Shown here in pieces: positions 1 to 8,894 of a DNA stretch of 64,000 bases (the stretch's first letter is position 1; each line of letters starts with the position of its first letter). Under the pieces are notes generated by a model. The model was not told where the DNA came from and made no database searches. It saw only the letters and a program-made list of their open reading frames with translations. The translations under genes and the position numbers were made by a program. The DNA lies in NCBI RefSeq assembly GCF_014642075.1, contig NZ_BMIK01000015.1, positions 50,460 through 114,459 on the forward strand, given 5' to 3'. Source of the stretch: Parapedobacter defluvii (GTDB lineage: Bacteria; Bacteroidota; Bacteroidia; Sphingobacteriales; Sphingobacteriaceae).

Positions 1-1284
1 CGTCTTTTTCCAAACCTCGGGATTCTTGGTAAGTATATCAAGCGCCTCAGACACATACCAAGCTCCGTACCATGGCGATCCGGGATGGTCTGAAAACCGG
101 CAGGGTGCCACCAGCCAGGATACGGTGGGCAACTTGTCTTCGTTGACATCTTTGCGGAATTGATAAAAGATATCACCCTTGGGCACCTCTACCGTCTTTT
201 CTCCTTCGGTATCTGTATAGGTGATCGGTTCCAACCGATGGTAATCGGGATCTGCGGTGTTGGTGATGAATGCCCGCCGATGGATCTCCTGTTCGAAAGA
301 TGTGAGCTTATTGAAATTTTCTTCGCTGTATTGCTGGATATCACGGCGGAGTTGTGTCAGCTGCTCCTGAAGTTTTTCGCGTTCTTCCGCCTTGGCTTCG
401 CCGTTGCCAAGTATGGCTTCCAATTCACCTGCACGGCGTACCATGAATACACGGTGTGCAGAATGGAACCGTACATTGTATTGCTTGTAAAATTCCAGGT
501 TATTGTCTGTGAAGTTGGCCAGCCAATCTTCTTCGTCATCGCTCAGCCCTACGGGCAAGCTCAGTTCATTCTGATAGACTTTCCAGTTAACACCTGCTTC
601 CTGCAACCGTTCCGGATAGGTTTTCCAGCCTACATCTTTGTAGTTGATCTGCCCATTGTCAACATGAGCTATGGAATCGGGATTGTGGGGTTCTTCGCGG
701 ATAGCCCCGGCCCAAAAGTAAGAGCGGTTGGCACTGGTGCCGGTGAGCGACGAACAGAAATGCTGGTCGCAAACGGTAAACGCATCCGCAAAAGCATAGT
801 AGAAAGGTACATCCCGCCGGTCGTAATAGCCCATGGTGAGTGGCATATCTTGGTATTCCGGATTTCTAGCCCGCTTGGCCTCCAACCAAGTATCAAGCTT
901 CCCGTCGTTGCGGGCGTGCACCATATCTTTCCAACCGTGGGGCAACGAACCCATCCAGGTAGCTTTTGTATTTTCGATATCCAGGTGAAACGGTGCATAG
1001 CTTTTTCCCTGCGCATCGGTCTGTGCCCATACGGGCAGCCCATTGGGCAAGCGGATAGCCCGTGGGTCATTGAAGCCACGTACACCCCGAAGCGTACCGT
1101 AGCAATGGTCAAACGAACGATTTTCCTGCATCAGAAAAACGACATGCTCGGCATCGAGATAGGTACTGCCCTCGGGTGCATCGATAGCCAGCGCCCGCTG
1201 AATGGACTCCGGCAACAGGTGGAAAGCGGCTGTGGCACCGGCCAATAGCGATGCCTTCTTAAGAAAGGTTCTCCTTGATTCCAT
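1..1284 (-). CDS. Phosphocholine-specific phospholipase C, Tat-exported (3' part outside window)
   Basis: The minus strand is open for 428 codons from an ATG at 1284 to the window edge, so the C-terminus is missing (the family is usually about 800 residues). The N-terminus has a twin-arginine signal (SRRTFLKK at residues 3-10, then a hydrophobic stretch to about residue 32). The mature part opens with the phosphoesterase signature QENRSFDH (53-60) and has DQHFCSS followed by GTSANR around 173-187, as in the acid phosphatase/phospholipase C family that hydrolyses phosphatidylcholine or sphingomyelin outside the inner membrane. It lies 40 bp after the SusD gene on the same strand, so it is probably the enzyme of the SusCD locus. 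Family assignment is firm; the exact lipid substrate is inferred. Confidence 0.85.
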   Translation of the reverse strand, partial: MESRRTFLKKASLLAGATAAFHLLPESIQRALAIDAPEGSTYLDAEHVVFLMQENRSFDHCYGTLRGVRGFNDPRAIRLPNGLPVWAQTDAQGKSYAPFHLDIENTKATWMGSLPHGWKDMVHARNDGKLDTWLEAKRARNPEYQDMPLTMGYYDRRDVPFYYAFADAFTVCDQHFCSSLTGTSANRSYFWAGAIREEPHNPDSIAHVDNGQINYKDVGWKTYPERLQEAGVNWKVYQNELSLPVGLSDDEEDWLANFTDNNLEFYKQYNVRFHSAHRVFMVRRAGELEAILGNGEAKAEEREKLQEQLTQLRRDIQQYSEENFNKLTSFEQEIHRRAFITNTADPDYHRLEPITYTDTEGEKTVEVPKGDIFYQFRKDVNEDKLPTVSWLVAPCRFSDHPGSPWYGAWYVSEALDILTKNPEVWKKT

Positions 1285-1324
1285 AATTTTGGTGTATGGT
1301 GTGCAAGTTATTGATTTTCCCGGT

Positions 1325-2821
1325 TTATTTCAACCACCATGGTTTTTCATGGATATCATCGTTGCCCGCTCCAAACTGGCTTGCAATGGCTGCCGATACG
1401 TGTTCGCCGTTGTAGTTATATTCCGATTGGGGATACATCCACCGGAAAGGCACTGCTACCCCTCTCGGTCTTCTAAATTCCGGATATCCTGTGCGGAGAT
1501 GATCGTAGAACGCCGACCACCCTCCTTGCAGAAACGAGCGCAGGTACTTTTGGGTCACAATGCGTTCCAGTTGGCCTTCCTGACCCTGAGCCAATGCAAA
1601 ATCGACCAACGAATGGCGCAGGTACGCCGATACCGCTGTTTCATCCACATACGAACCTAAGCCTTTGGCATACGTTTCGTAAAACTTGAACGAAGCCCGT
1701 ATGCCTGACTCATAATAAGCGCCGGCATCTCCACTGATCCATCCCCTTACTACGGCTTCGGCCAGGATGAATTGCTGCTCGGCATACCCCATCAATACAA
1801 AGGGTTCATTGGTGGGATCCTGGTGATAGCGTTCGAGCACTTTCGACGTACGTCCCGCAGCAGCCTTCAGATTTACCTGTGCATAGGGAGCTGCGGGATC
1901 GCCTCCTTCGTAAGCCGTAAAATCATCAAGGGCCTTACCTGCTTCCTTGCCCACACGTGTCTGCGTACAATAGACAAAAAGACGGGGATCTTCGCGGTCC
2001 TGAAGCCGCCGGATAAACGTCGAGTCTATATACATGCCCGACCCGTAGCCGCTGGAATTGAACTCGGGGTAGCGGTTGCCTTCCTGGTTAAGGAATACCA
2101 GCTGGGCGTCATCGGCCAGCAAATTGCCGGCAGTGGCTTCGAGTAGTGGACTTTCGGCCGCAATCCGCGCAAACGTGCCTTTTATATCCAGTTCCGCATC
2201 GGATTCCTTGCCCGAAAGGGTCATCAATACTTTCAGGCGGAAAGCATTTACCAGTTTACGCCACTTTTCGGCACTGCCGCCATAGATGATATCCCCATCG
2301 ATGACGGTATTGGATTGTGCCAACAGTGCATCCGCCTCAGCCAACTCAGCAAGGATGCCCTGAAACACGGCTTTCTGCGGATCGTAGGCCGGCGTGTAAA
2401 TACCCTCTTCCGCCTCACCTTTCAATGCCTGAGCATACGGGATGTCTCCAAACGTGAGGGTCAGGTTGTAAAAGTAATAAGCCCGGAAAAACTTTGCCAG
2501 TGCTTCATACGACGTATTTCCTATGCGCGCTGCTTCTTCTGACATTTTCGTGATGTCACGCAGCACCGTATAGGCCTCAAAACCGCTCCGGTTCCATTTG
2601 TAATATTGATTGGCATTCTCGCCGTCTGTCTGCACGAGCATTTTCAGCGCATACAGGGGACCTGTACCCTGGTAAGCACGGAAAGCATCCCATTGTATTT
2701 TGGTAAGCTGTAGTTGGGGATGCGTTTCCGTAGCGCGGTTAGGGTCAATATTCATTTCATCCAATGGGCTGCAGGATGCCAGCACACATGCGGCCAACAA
2801 CACACTATATAATTTGTTCAT
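1325..2821 (-). CDS. SusD/RagB-family outer-membrane lipoprotein (SusD-like_2 type)
   Basis: A 498-residue lipoprotein with lipobox LASC (residues 14-17) and the sequence CSPLDEMNIDPN straight after the lipidated cysteine, typical of the SusD-like_2 branch. Such proteins sit on the cell surface and form the lid that captures substrate for the partner SusC pore. Helical motifs such as KFFRAYYFYNLTLTFGDIPY and KWRKLVNAFRLKVLM are the family's TPR-like scaffold. It starts 30 bp after the end of the SusC gene and is followed by the phospholipase C gene, so the three are very likely co-transcribed. The substrate cannot be read from the sequence; the neighbouring lipase suggests phospholipid breakdown products rather than glycans. 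Confidence 0.93.
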   Translation of the reverse strand: MNKLYSVLLAACVLASCSPLDEMNIDPNRATETHPQLQLTKIQWDAFRAYQGTGPLYALKMLVQTDGENANQYYKWNRSGFEAYTVLRDITKMSEEAARIGNTSYEALAKFFRAYYFYNLTLTFGDIPYAQALKGEAEEGIYTPAYDPQKAVFQGILAELAEADALLAQSNTVIDGDIIYGGSAEKWRKLVNAFRLKVLMTLSGKESDAELDIKGTFARIAAESPLLEATAGNLLADDAQLVFLNQEGNRYPEFNSSGYGSGMYIDSTFIRRLQDREDPRLFVYCTQTRVGKEAGKALDDFTAYEGGDPAAPYAQVNLKAAAGRTSKVLERYHQDPTNEPFVLMGYAEQQFILAEAVVRGWISGDAGAYYESGIRASFKFYETYAKGLGSYVDETAVSAYLRHSLVDFALAQGQEGQLERIVTQKYLRSFLQGGWSAFYDHLRTGYPEFRRPRGVAVPFRWMYPQSEYNYNGEHVSAAIASQFGAGNDDIHEKPWWLK

Positions 2822-2851
2822 GTTTTATCTATTAAATCAGGTAAGAACTGT

Positions 2852-5800
2852 TTAAAACTTCAAATTGATGGAGAAACCAAGATACCGGGCCGAAGGATCC
2901 TGCAAATCGTTGTCATTGCCATAATCCGGATCTACATAAGGTATCTTCTTCCACATCAGCAGATTGTATCCATACAAGGTCACAACGGCATTTTTGGCAT
3001 TGCCTATTTTCATCAGCTTGGCTACATCGTAGCCTACAGACAACCGGCGCAGCTTGAAATAAGAACGGTCGTAGGTATTGGCAAACTGCTCACTTTCTTC
3101 TTCAGTAACCTGTGCCTGGTAGGGATAAATCTGGCTCCATGTTTGCCAGTTGACGGCTGTTGTATTGGGCGTGTAAGTACGTGTGTCGGAAAGGATGTTT
3201 CCGTCTACATCCCGCTGGAGTTCGCCGCCTGTGACAACCACCCCGGTCGGAACATATACCGGATGGCCTGCAGCGTATTCCGCATCGCGGTATTCCACCG
3301 ATTTGGGATGCTTGCCGCCCCACCACATTTTTTCGATGGTCATTGAGCGCATAAGCCCACCCCAAGCGCCATCCACATCGAGGTTGACCAGGAATCCCTT
3401 TACGTTGAATCTATTCTGGAAACCCAAACGCCAATCGGGTTCCAAGTTACCGATGTAGGTAGGATACGGGTCTTTAATGGGAAGTCCACTATTGGGATCA
3501 AGGATCAATTCGCCATCTTTGCTTTTTTGCCAAACGGTGGCGTAATAACTGTCGGCACGATCGCCCGCGCGAAGTTCGCCGAATTTCGCCTGACTGCCAT
3601 AGATTTCATCGATTTTCTTGGCGTAGTGGTTCCAGTTGATACTCATATCCCACGAGAAATCGGTTCCGACTACAGGCTTGGCGGTTGCCATCACTTCGTA
3701 ACCATTGGTCAGATATATGTTGCCATTCACCTTGCGTGAAGAGAAACCGGAAGCTTCGGAAATATTGAGATCAATGATCTGGTTTTCATCTTTAATGCGG
3801 TAATAAGTAACATCAACCGAAAACCGGTTGTTGGCGAAGGCGGTAGACACCCCTGCTTCATAAGAAGTAGACTTGTCGGGCTGTATGGCCGGGTTTACGA
3901 TCCCTGCGGGGTAGGTGACGGAAGGTGTGGAACCATACGTGACGCTCTTGTTATAAGATGAATAGATGCTGTAGGGATCCAAGTCGCTGGATACCTGTGC
4001 CCATGAGGCATAGACCCGCAAAAAGTCAAACACCCTGGGCAGTTTCAGGTAATCGGACACCACGGTACTCATGGATACGGCGGGATAAAAATAGGAATTG
4101 CCGCCTTTGGGCAGGGTGGACGACCAGTCGTTCCGTGCCGAAAAATTCAGATACAAGGCATTGAAGATATCCAGATTGGCGCTTCCATACACGCTTCGGA
4201 TGGCTTTCTCCTGAAAATAATTGGTCGCCTGCACCGGTCCCTGGGTATTGTTGAGGCTATACACGAAAGGCACGATAAGACCGTCGCTCGACTCGTAATC
4301 TTCGCGGTAAGTGCGGTGGAACGTAGATGCCCCCACGTTGAGTGTCAGGTCAAGCTGGGAGGCCAGCCGCTGATTGTAAGTGGCTAGCACATCCGCATCG
4401 ACATTGAGCTGCGCCTTGTTCCATAGCTTGTAATCGCCGTTTCGCGAATCCCCGTAGTTCATGTAGGACTTCGGGCTTTGCATGTCTTCGAAGGTTTTGT
4501 TTTCGCGCATGGAGGCACGGCCCTGCAGGTTCAGGTTGGGCAATATTTTCCAGTTCAACTGGGTTTGCCCGTGCAGCACATTCCGGTCCTGCTTCTGCTG
4601 CAATTCCAAAGCTGCAAAATAAGGATTATTGTACCACGCGTAGTTATAGTTTGCCTGGCGGTATCCTTCCTGCCCGGGCACATAACGGTGCTCACGCAGG
4701 TCGTTTCCGTCCACGTCGTCGCCCATCCAGATGAGAATGGTGTACATGTGGTTTTTGGGTCCGTACCCATACCTCGGGTAATTGGGAGAATACACCTTGT
4801 TGTATCCCAGCGACGCATCCAACTGCAAGTTGTCTGCGAGGAAAAACGACGCATTGAGTTTAGCCCCGCCGGTATTGAGCGACGTGTTGGGCACCTGCCC
4901 TTTTTGATAGGCATAGTTGCCGGATGCATAAAAGCTGGCTCGCTTGCCTTTATAGGCCATGGATAATGAATTGTTGGTTACGATGCCTGTACTGAGGAAA
5001 TCGCCCAGGTTATCGTGGCGCACCCAATCAGTAGGCACCCGCTCGTAACGCGATTTATCATCGTAAATGGTGCCGGATACATCTCCCCACCAAGGGATCA
5101 CTTCACCGGTCTGTTTGTCGCGGATGGGACTGTTCCACTGAGGTACTTTCACGCCTGTACCAAATTTCGGTCCCCAGATCATGTCTCCGTCAGAAATCCC
5201 TCCATCGGCACCATCCCAAAACTCGTATTGGCCATTTGACCCGTTTCCGTATTGCGTCTGGGTCTCCGGGTAGACCGTAAATCCAGCGGTAAACAGGTTA
5301 TTCGTACCGACATTTACTTCAAGGGTCTCTTCCTTTGCCTGCTTGCTGGTGATGAGAATTGCCCCGTTTTTGCCCCGCGAACCGTACAGTGCCGATGCGG
5401 TGGTACCCTTCAATACGTTGATATTTTCGATGTCTTCGCTGGAGATATCGTAGAAATCGGTTTCAACGGGTACACCATCCAGCACGATCAGGGGTTTGTT
5501 GCCACGCAGTGTCATCGAGGGCGTCTGGAACAAACCGGTGGGATTGGCCACGGTAAGTCCCGCTACCTGACCGGACAAGGCACTGCCCAAATTGGTTGTC
5601 TTGGACTGTGACAACACTTCGGGATTTACTTCCTGAGTGGCATAGCCTACTTTCCGTTTTTGCTGCTTGATACCGATGGCCGTTACCACCACCTCTTCCA
5701 GGGCCGAGGCATCCGCTTTCAGCAGGACATCAAGGATGGTCTGCCCATTGACGGCAACCTCTTGGGTTACGTAGCCCAGCATGGAAAACACAAGAGTGGC

Positions 5801-6289
5801 ATCCGCATGCGTAGCCAGCTGATAGCGGCCGTCTGCCGCGGTGGCCGTGCCGCCTGTGCTCCCTTTTTCCGCAACAGAGACTCCCTGCAACGGGGTGCCC
5901 ACCGAATCGCGCACCACGCCCGAAACACGAAGCTGTACCCGGGGTCTTTCCGTGAGGATAATGGTGCCATTTACTTCTTTATAGCCGATTCCCGAAGGGT
6001 ACAATAAATCACTGAGTACGGTGAAAAGCGGCACATCCGTGAACCTTTTATCCGCTATTTGATTGACATCAAGCTGAAATTTTTGGGGATCGTAAGCAAA
6101 TTTGACTTTATAGCCCGTTTTAAGTGCATTTAATGCCGCAGCTAGATTCCCTTTGGGCAGGGTAATGGTAATCCGCTGGTCCAGCACATCGGTTTGCCCC
6201 GCCGCAAGTACCGATCCGGCCGAAAAAACCCATAGAAGCGCAAAAATGTAATATTTGCGTAGAAATGGCTGATATTGACTAAATTTCAT
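2852..6289 (-). CDS. SusC/RagA-family TonB-dependent outer-membrane transporter with STN domain
   Basis: 1145 residues. In order: signal peptide (about 1-30), STN secretin/TonB short N-terminal domain (about 38-112), a carboxypeptidase-regulatory-like beta-sandwich (about 118-195, starting LRVSGVVRDSVGTPLQGV), the TonB plug (about 205-315, with KGTTASALYGSRGKNGAI) and a 22-strand barrel ending in the aromatic-terminated LGFSINLKF. The STN domain is the part that contacts a FecR anti-sigma factor, and fecR and its ECF sigma gene lie directly upstream on the same strand, so expression is probably induced by substrate binding through trans-envelope signalling. SusD follows 30 bp later. Start ATG at 6289 gives a proper signal peptide. 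Confidence 0.95.
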   Translation of the reverse strand: MKFSQYQPFLRKYYIFALLWVFSAGSVLAAGQTDVLDQRITITLPKGNLAAALNALKTGYKVKFAYDPQKFQLDVNQIADKRFTDVPLFTVLSDLLYPSGIGYKEVNGTIILTERPRVQLRVSGVVRDSVGTPLQGVSVAEKGSTGGTATAADGRYQLATHADATLVFSMLGYVTQEVAVNGQTILDVLLKADASALEEVVVTAIGIKQQKRKVGYATQEVNPEVLSQSKTTNLGSALSGQVAGLTVANPTGLFQTPSMTLRGNKPLIVLDGVPVETDFYDISSEDIENINVLKGTTASALYGSRGKNGAILITSKQAKEETLEVNVGTNNLFTAGFTVYPETQTQYGNGSNGQYEFWDGADGGISDGDMIWGPKFGTGVKVPQWNSPIRDKQTGEVIPWWGDVSGTIYDDKSRYERVPTDWVRHDNLGDFLSTGIVTNNSLSMAYKGKRASFYASGNYAYQKGQVPNTSLNTGGAKLNASFFLADNLQLDASLGYNKVYSPNYPRYGYGPKNHMYTILIWMGDDVDGNDLREHRYVPGQEGYRQANYNYAWYNNPYFAALELQQKQDRNVLHGQTQLNWKILPNLNLQGRASMRENKTFEDMQSPKSYMNYGDSRNGDYKLWNKAQLNVDADVLATYNQRLASQLDLTLNVGASTFHRTYREDYESSDGLIVPFVYSLNNTQGPVQATNYFQEKAIRSVYGSANLDIFNALYLNFSARNDWSSTLPKGGNSYFYPAVSMSTVVSDYLKLPRVFDFLRVYASWAQVSSDLDPYSIYSSYNKSVTYGSTPSVTYPAGIVNPAIQPDKSTSYEAGVSTAFANNRFSVDVTYYRIKDENQIIDLNISEASGFSSRKVNGNIYLTNGYEVMATAKPVVGTDFSWDMSINWNHYAKKIDEIYGSQAKFGELRAGDRADSYYATVWQKSKDGELILDPNSGLPIKDPYPTYIGNLEPDWRLGFQNRFNVKGFLVNLDVDGAWGGLMRSMTIEKMWWGGKHPKSVEYRDAEYAAGHPVYVPTGVVVTGGELQRDVDGNILSDTRTYTPNTTAVNWQTWSQIYPYQAQVTEEESEQFANTYDRSYFKLRRLSVGYDVAKLMKIGNAKNAVVTLYGYNLLMWKKIPYVDPDYGNDNDLQDPSARYLGFSINLKF

Positions 6290-6328
6290 ATATTTTTGTC
6301 CGTTTAACTAATTACTATTTTATTTTTT

Positions 6329-6363
6329 AGAAGCCGTTATCACCGTTCATGATAATGGCTTCT
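6329..6363 (-). promoter_or_regulatory. Intercistronic RNA hairpin between fecR and susC
   Basis: Arms 6329-6342 and 6350-6363 pair over 14 positions (one G-U) around a 7-base loop. On the minus-strand transcript the hairpin is followed by an A-rich stretch, not a U-run, so it is not an ordinary intrinsic terminator. Its place in the 93-bp gap between the regulator pair and susC suggests an RNA-processing or stability element that separates low regulator expression from high susCD expression. The role is inferred. Confidence 0.4.
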
Positions 6364-6382
6364 GCTTTTGATGACGAGCTGT

Positions 6383-7324
6383 TTATTCGTATAAGGTTAT
6401 CGTTCCGTCTACCTCCTTTCTCAATTTCAGGTTATGAATGGCACACACCACCTCAAGGGTCTGTGCTGCAGTCGCTCTGCGTTCCACTTCCATCGTAAAC
6501 CGGAGCCGGGTAACATGTGGGCTTCCGGCGGTGATTTTTACTCCATAAAATTCATGCAAGGCATTCTTCAGTTCGGTGAAACTCGCATTTTCCAAGGCAA
6601 GCTTATCCATCTGCCAGATGGCTATACGATCCGTCGCATGATGGTATTTATAGGCAATATCCTTCGCTCGGTCATACCGCAGTTGCATTCCTTTGGTCAG
6701 TACACCCAATGACTGTTCTCCACGATGGACAGCTACTTTTCCCTGGCGCACACCTACTTCGAGGGTATTGTCCTGCTGTGCATGGACATTGAATGCGGTA
6801 CCCAATACTTTTACTTGCAGCTCCTCCCAATACACGAGCAATGGCGCCCGCTCATTGGGTGCTGCTTCCAAAAACACTTCTCCCTTTTTTAGCCAGATTT
6901 CACGTCGTTTTTTTGCATAGGTTTGCGGCAGATAGCGGATTTCGGTGCCTGCATTAAGCCAAAGCTGGGTGCTGTCAGGCAGGAAAAGTACGCGCTGTTC
7001 AGCTGCTCCTGTGGATACAGCGACATATGCCGTTTGGCCCGGTCGTTGAAAAACAAAAAGATACCCACCTATTCCGATGCCGGCGAACAAACAGGCCGCA
7101 ACCGCCCACCGCATCAGGCGGTAAGTCCGTGGCCGCTTGTGCAACCTGTGGAAAACCGCATGCGTGATGTGCGTTTTCGCTTCATCGACAGCCCCTGGAG
7201 CAACGTCCTTGTCCGGAAGGTCATCAAATGCTGCATACCATGCTTCCACCCATACCTTTTCATCCGGCGAAGCCGTACCCCGTAGGTATCTCCTGAAAAT
7301 TTCCCGTTGTTTCTTACTATCCAC
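6383..7324 (-). CDS. FecR-family anti-sigma factor
   Basis: 313 residues with the usual layout: a cytoplasmic N-terminal domain (1-70) that binds the sigma factor, a single membrane helix (about 73-92, AVAACLFAGIGIGGYLF), the periplasmic FecR domain (about 100-205, with AGTEIRYLP and KVLGTAFNVHA) and the C-terminal domain that resembles STN (LENASFTELKNALHEFYG). The frame starts with GTG at 7324 and has no ATG before the membrane helix, so GTG is the likely start. It lies between the ECF sigma gene upstream and the STN-containing SusC downstream, the standard FecI-FecR-receptor arrangement. Expected role: keep the sigma factor inactive until the transporter signals. Confidence 0.92.
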   Translation of the reverse strand: MDSKKQREIFRRYLRGTASPDEKVWVEAWYAAFDDLPDKDVAPGAVDEAKTHITHAVFHRLHKRPRTYRLMRWAVAACLFAGIGIGGYLFVFQRPGQTAYVAVSTGAAEQRVLFLPDSTQLWLNAGTEIRYLPQTYAKKRREIWLKKGEVFLEAAPNERAPLLVYWEELQVKVLGTAFNVHAQQDNTLEVGVRQGKVAVHRGEQSLGVLTKGMQLRYDRAKDIAYKYHHATDRIAIWQMDKLALENASFTELKNALHEFYGVKITAGSPHVTRLRFTMEVERRATAAQTLEVVCAIHNLKLRKEVDGTITLYE

Positions 7325-7394
7325 TTTCGATGCCTGTTTACTGGTATATCAGGCAAAGCGGGATTTTGTACGTATAATTTATGTTAAGCTTCGG

Positions 7395-7979
7395 TTAAAA
7401 AAAGCGTTCGAAACCAGCCAGACCGAGAAGAAGCAGGGGCACAGCAGCAGGATAGTCATGCAGGAACCGCCGGACGATCGCCTTTGCATCAGCGAGGTAG
7501 TTTTTGACCGTCTGCAGCGACAAGGACAGCCGCTGAGCGATTTCCTGAGGTGAGCATCCCTCGGCATAGCTGAGCCTGAAAACCTCCCGGATCCGCTGAG
7601 GCATGCGATCCATCGCCCGATCAATGAGGTGCTCAAGTTCACCGAGGGCAACGATGCTATCGGCTTGCGGATGCAGCGCATCGCTTTCGGCAAGTTTCGC
7701 ATTCGCATACCGGATGCGCACTTCATCTGCCTGGATATAATTGATCACCTTATACCGGAGCGCCGCATACAGGTAATCTTCCCAATCGATGGCTTGGGGC
7801 AATTGATCTTTCCTTGTCCAGATCGTGACGAAAAGATCCTGGATCAGATCCTTGGCATCATCCGCATTGGCGATGCGTTTCAGCGAAGACCGATACAATG
7901 CTTCCCAATACCGGTTGTATAACTCGGTGAATGCTCCAATTTCTCCGGCCCGCAACCTATGCAATAACATACCGTCCAT
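7395..7979 (-). CDS. RNA polymerase sigma factor, ECF (FecI-like) family
   Basis: 194 residues with sigma region 2 (about 14-80, containing NADDAKDLIQDLFVTIW) and region 4 (about 130-172, CSPQEIAQRLSLSLQTVKNYL, a helix-turn-helix). The last 20 residues are hydrophobic (VPLLLLGLAGF), a tail often seen in Bacteroidota ECF factors next to FecR genes. Upstream is a TACCTTTG box about 20 bp before the ATG; downstream comes fecR. It should direct transcription of the susC-susD-phospholipase genes when released by FecR. The self-regulated target promoter is not obvious to the eye. Confidence 0.93.
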   Translation of the reverse strand: MDGMLLHRLRAGEIGAFTELYNRYWEALYRSSLKRIANADDAKDLIQDLFVTIWTRKDQLPQAIDWEDYLYAALRYKVINYIQADEVRIRYANAKLAESDALHPQADSIVALGELEHLIDRAMDRMPQRIREVFRLSYAEGCSPQEIAQRLSLSLQTVKNYLADAKAIVRRFLHDYPAAVPLLLLGLAGFERFF

Positions 7980-7998
7980 TGTTCATCCGTTTTCCTTT

Positions 7999-8006
7999 CA
8001 AAGGTA
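7999..8006 (-). promoter_or_regulatory. -7 element of the ECF sigma promoter
   Basis: On the minus strand this reads TACCTTTG, an exact match to the Bacteroidota -7 consensus TAnnTTTG, 20 bp upstream of the sigma factor ATG at 7979. No clear TTTG box is seen at -33, so the call rests on the -7 box and its position. Confidence 0.4.
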
Positions 8007-8119
8007 AAGCGGCTATTATTAATCCTGGATTAAATTTTAATACGTTCTGCTTTTCTTTTTCCCTAAGTACTCCTGCCTTATAAAAATACATTTCATATAA
8101 AATACTAAAAAAATTAGCC

Positions 8120-8127
8120 TATATTTG
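8120..8127 (+). promoter_or_regulatory. -7 promoter element of the imuA-imuB-dnaE2 cassette
   Basis: TATATTTG fits TAnnTTTG exactly and lies 20 bp before the imuA ATG at 8148, implying a leader of about 14 bases. It overlaps the start of the dyad at 8126-8148. No good -33 box is visible, as expected if the promoter is weak or controlled. Confidence 0.5.
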
Positions 8128-8148
8128 TTGTCCCAATTTGGAATAACA
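8126..8148 (+). promoter_or_regulatory. 23-bp dyad operator over the imuA transcription start
   Basis: The 23-bp site centred on 8137 is an imperfect palindrome: 9 of 11 symmetric pairs match, with outer half-sites TGTT/AACA and inner half-sites CCAA/TTGG. It covers the end of the -7 box, the predicted start point and the A of the imuA start codon, where a bound repressor would block transcription. Translesion cassettes are usually SOS-controlled, so a LexA- or S24-type repressor is the natural candidate. No such repressor gene lies in this window. Confidence 0.5.
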
Positions 8149-8891
8149 TGGCGGTATTAACGGAAGATAAACGTAAGCTAATCGGCCAGCTGCAAAAACA
8201 CTTATTGCGTTGGCAGGGATTCAAATCGCCGGAAAACTCCTCTGAAAGCATCGGCTTGGGATCCGTGGAGAGGGCTTTCCCCAACGCCGTTTTTCCGATA
8301 GGAAGCATTCATGAATTCATAGGGACTACCCCCGAACAGGCCGCTGCCACGAGCGGTTTCATTGGGGGAATATTGGCCGCGCTGATGCGAAAGGGCGGCG
8401 TATGTCTATGGATCAGTACCTCCAACCGGCTATTTCCCCCTGCGATTAAGCATTTCGGCGTGGAGCCCGACCGGATTATTTTTATTGAGGCTCGTCGGGA
8501 AAAAGACATCTTATGGGCGCTGGAAGAAGCCCTTAAATGCGACAGGCTCATCGCGGCCGTGGCGGAACTTCATGAAATAGATTTCAACCAATCGCTCCGG
8601 CTCCAACTCGCCGTGGAAAAAAGCAGGGTAACGGGGTTTGTGTTCCGCAGCAACCCGCTACGGGTGGGTAATACCGCCTGTGCTGCCCGGTGGCAGATCA
8701 CCCCTTTGCCCAGCGAATCCGACGCAGGAATGCCGGGAGTGGGGCTGCCCAAGTGGGGGGTAGAACTGCTGAAAGTGCGCAACGGAAATCCGGGATATTG
8801 GGAACTGAAATGGTCGGCAGGGCAGTTTATCCCTGTCTCCAAACCTGCGAAACTTTTGGAACTACCCATGCGGAACCGGAAAATAGGATAA
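8148..8891 (+). CDS. imuA: ImuA-like RecA/SulA-related protein of the mutasome
   Basis: 247 residues, a RecA-fold protein (GSIHEFIGTTPEQAAATSGFIGG near residues 51-73, then KGGVCLWIS). ImuA proteins are degenerate RecA relatives that work with ImuB and DnaE2 in SOS-induced mutagenic bypass of DNA lesions. Identity rests on this fold and on the strictly conserved gene order: imuB starts 3 bp after the imuA stop and dnaE2 follows 6 bp after imuB. Start codon ATG at 8148 sits in the operator-like dyad. Annotated as ImuA with good confidence; biochemical role of Bacteroidota ImuA is inferred from other phyla. Confidence 0.85.
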   Translation: MAVLTEDKRKLIGQLQKHLLRWQGFKSPENSSESIGLGSVERAFPNAVFPIGSIHEFIGTTPEQAAATSGFIGGILAALMRKGGVCLWISTSNRLFPPAIKHFGVEPDRIIFIEARREKDILWALEEALKCDRLIAAVAELHEIDFNQSLRLQLAVEKSRVTGFVFRSNPLRVGNTACAARWQITPLPSESDAGMPGVGLPKWGVELLKVRNGNPGYWELKWSAGQFIPVSKPAKLLELPMRNRKIG

Positions 8892-8894
8892 TAA

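Noticed and set aside
160..1248. 362-codon plus-strand frame
   Set aside because: It lies opposite the phospholipase C gene, whose reading has a Tat signal and family motifs; the plus frame has no recognisable domain.
4478..4966. Plus-strand frame inside susC
   Set aside because: Antisense shadow of the transporter barrel; no start context or family.
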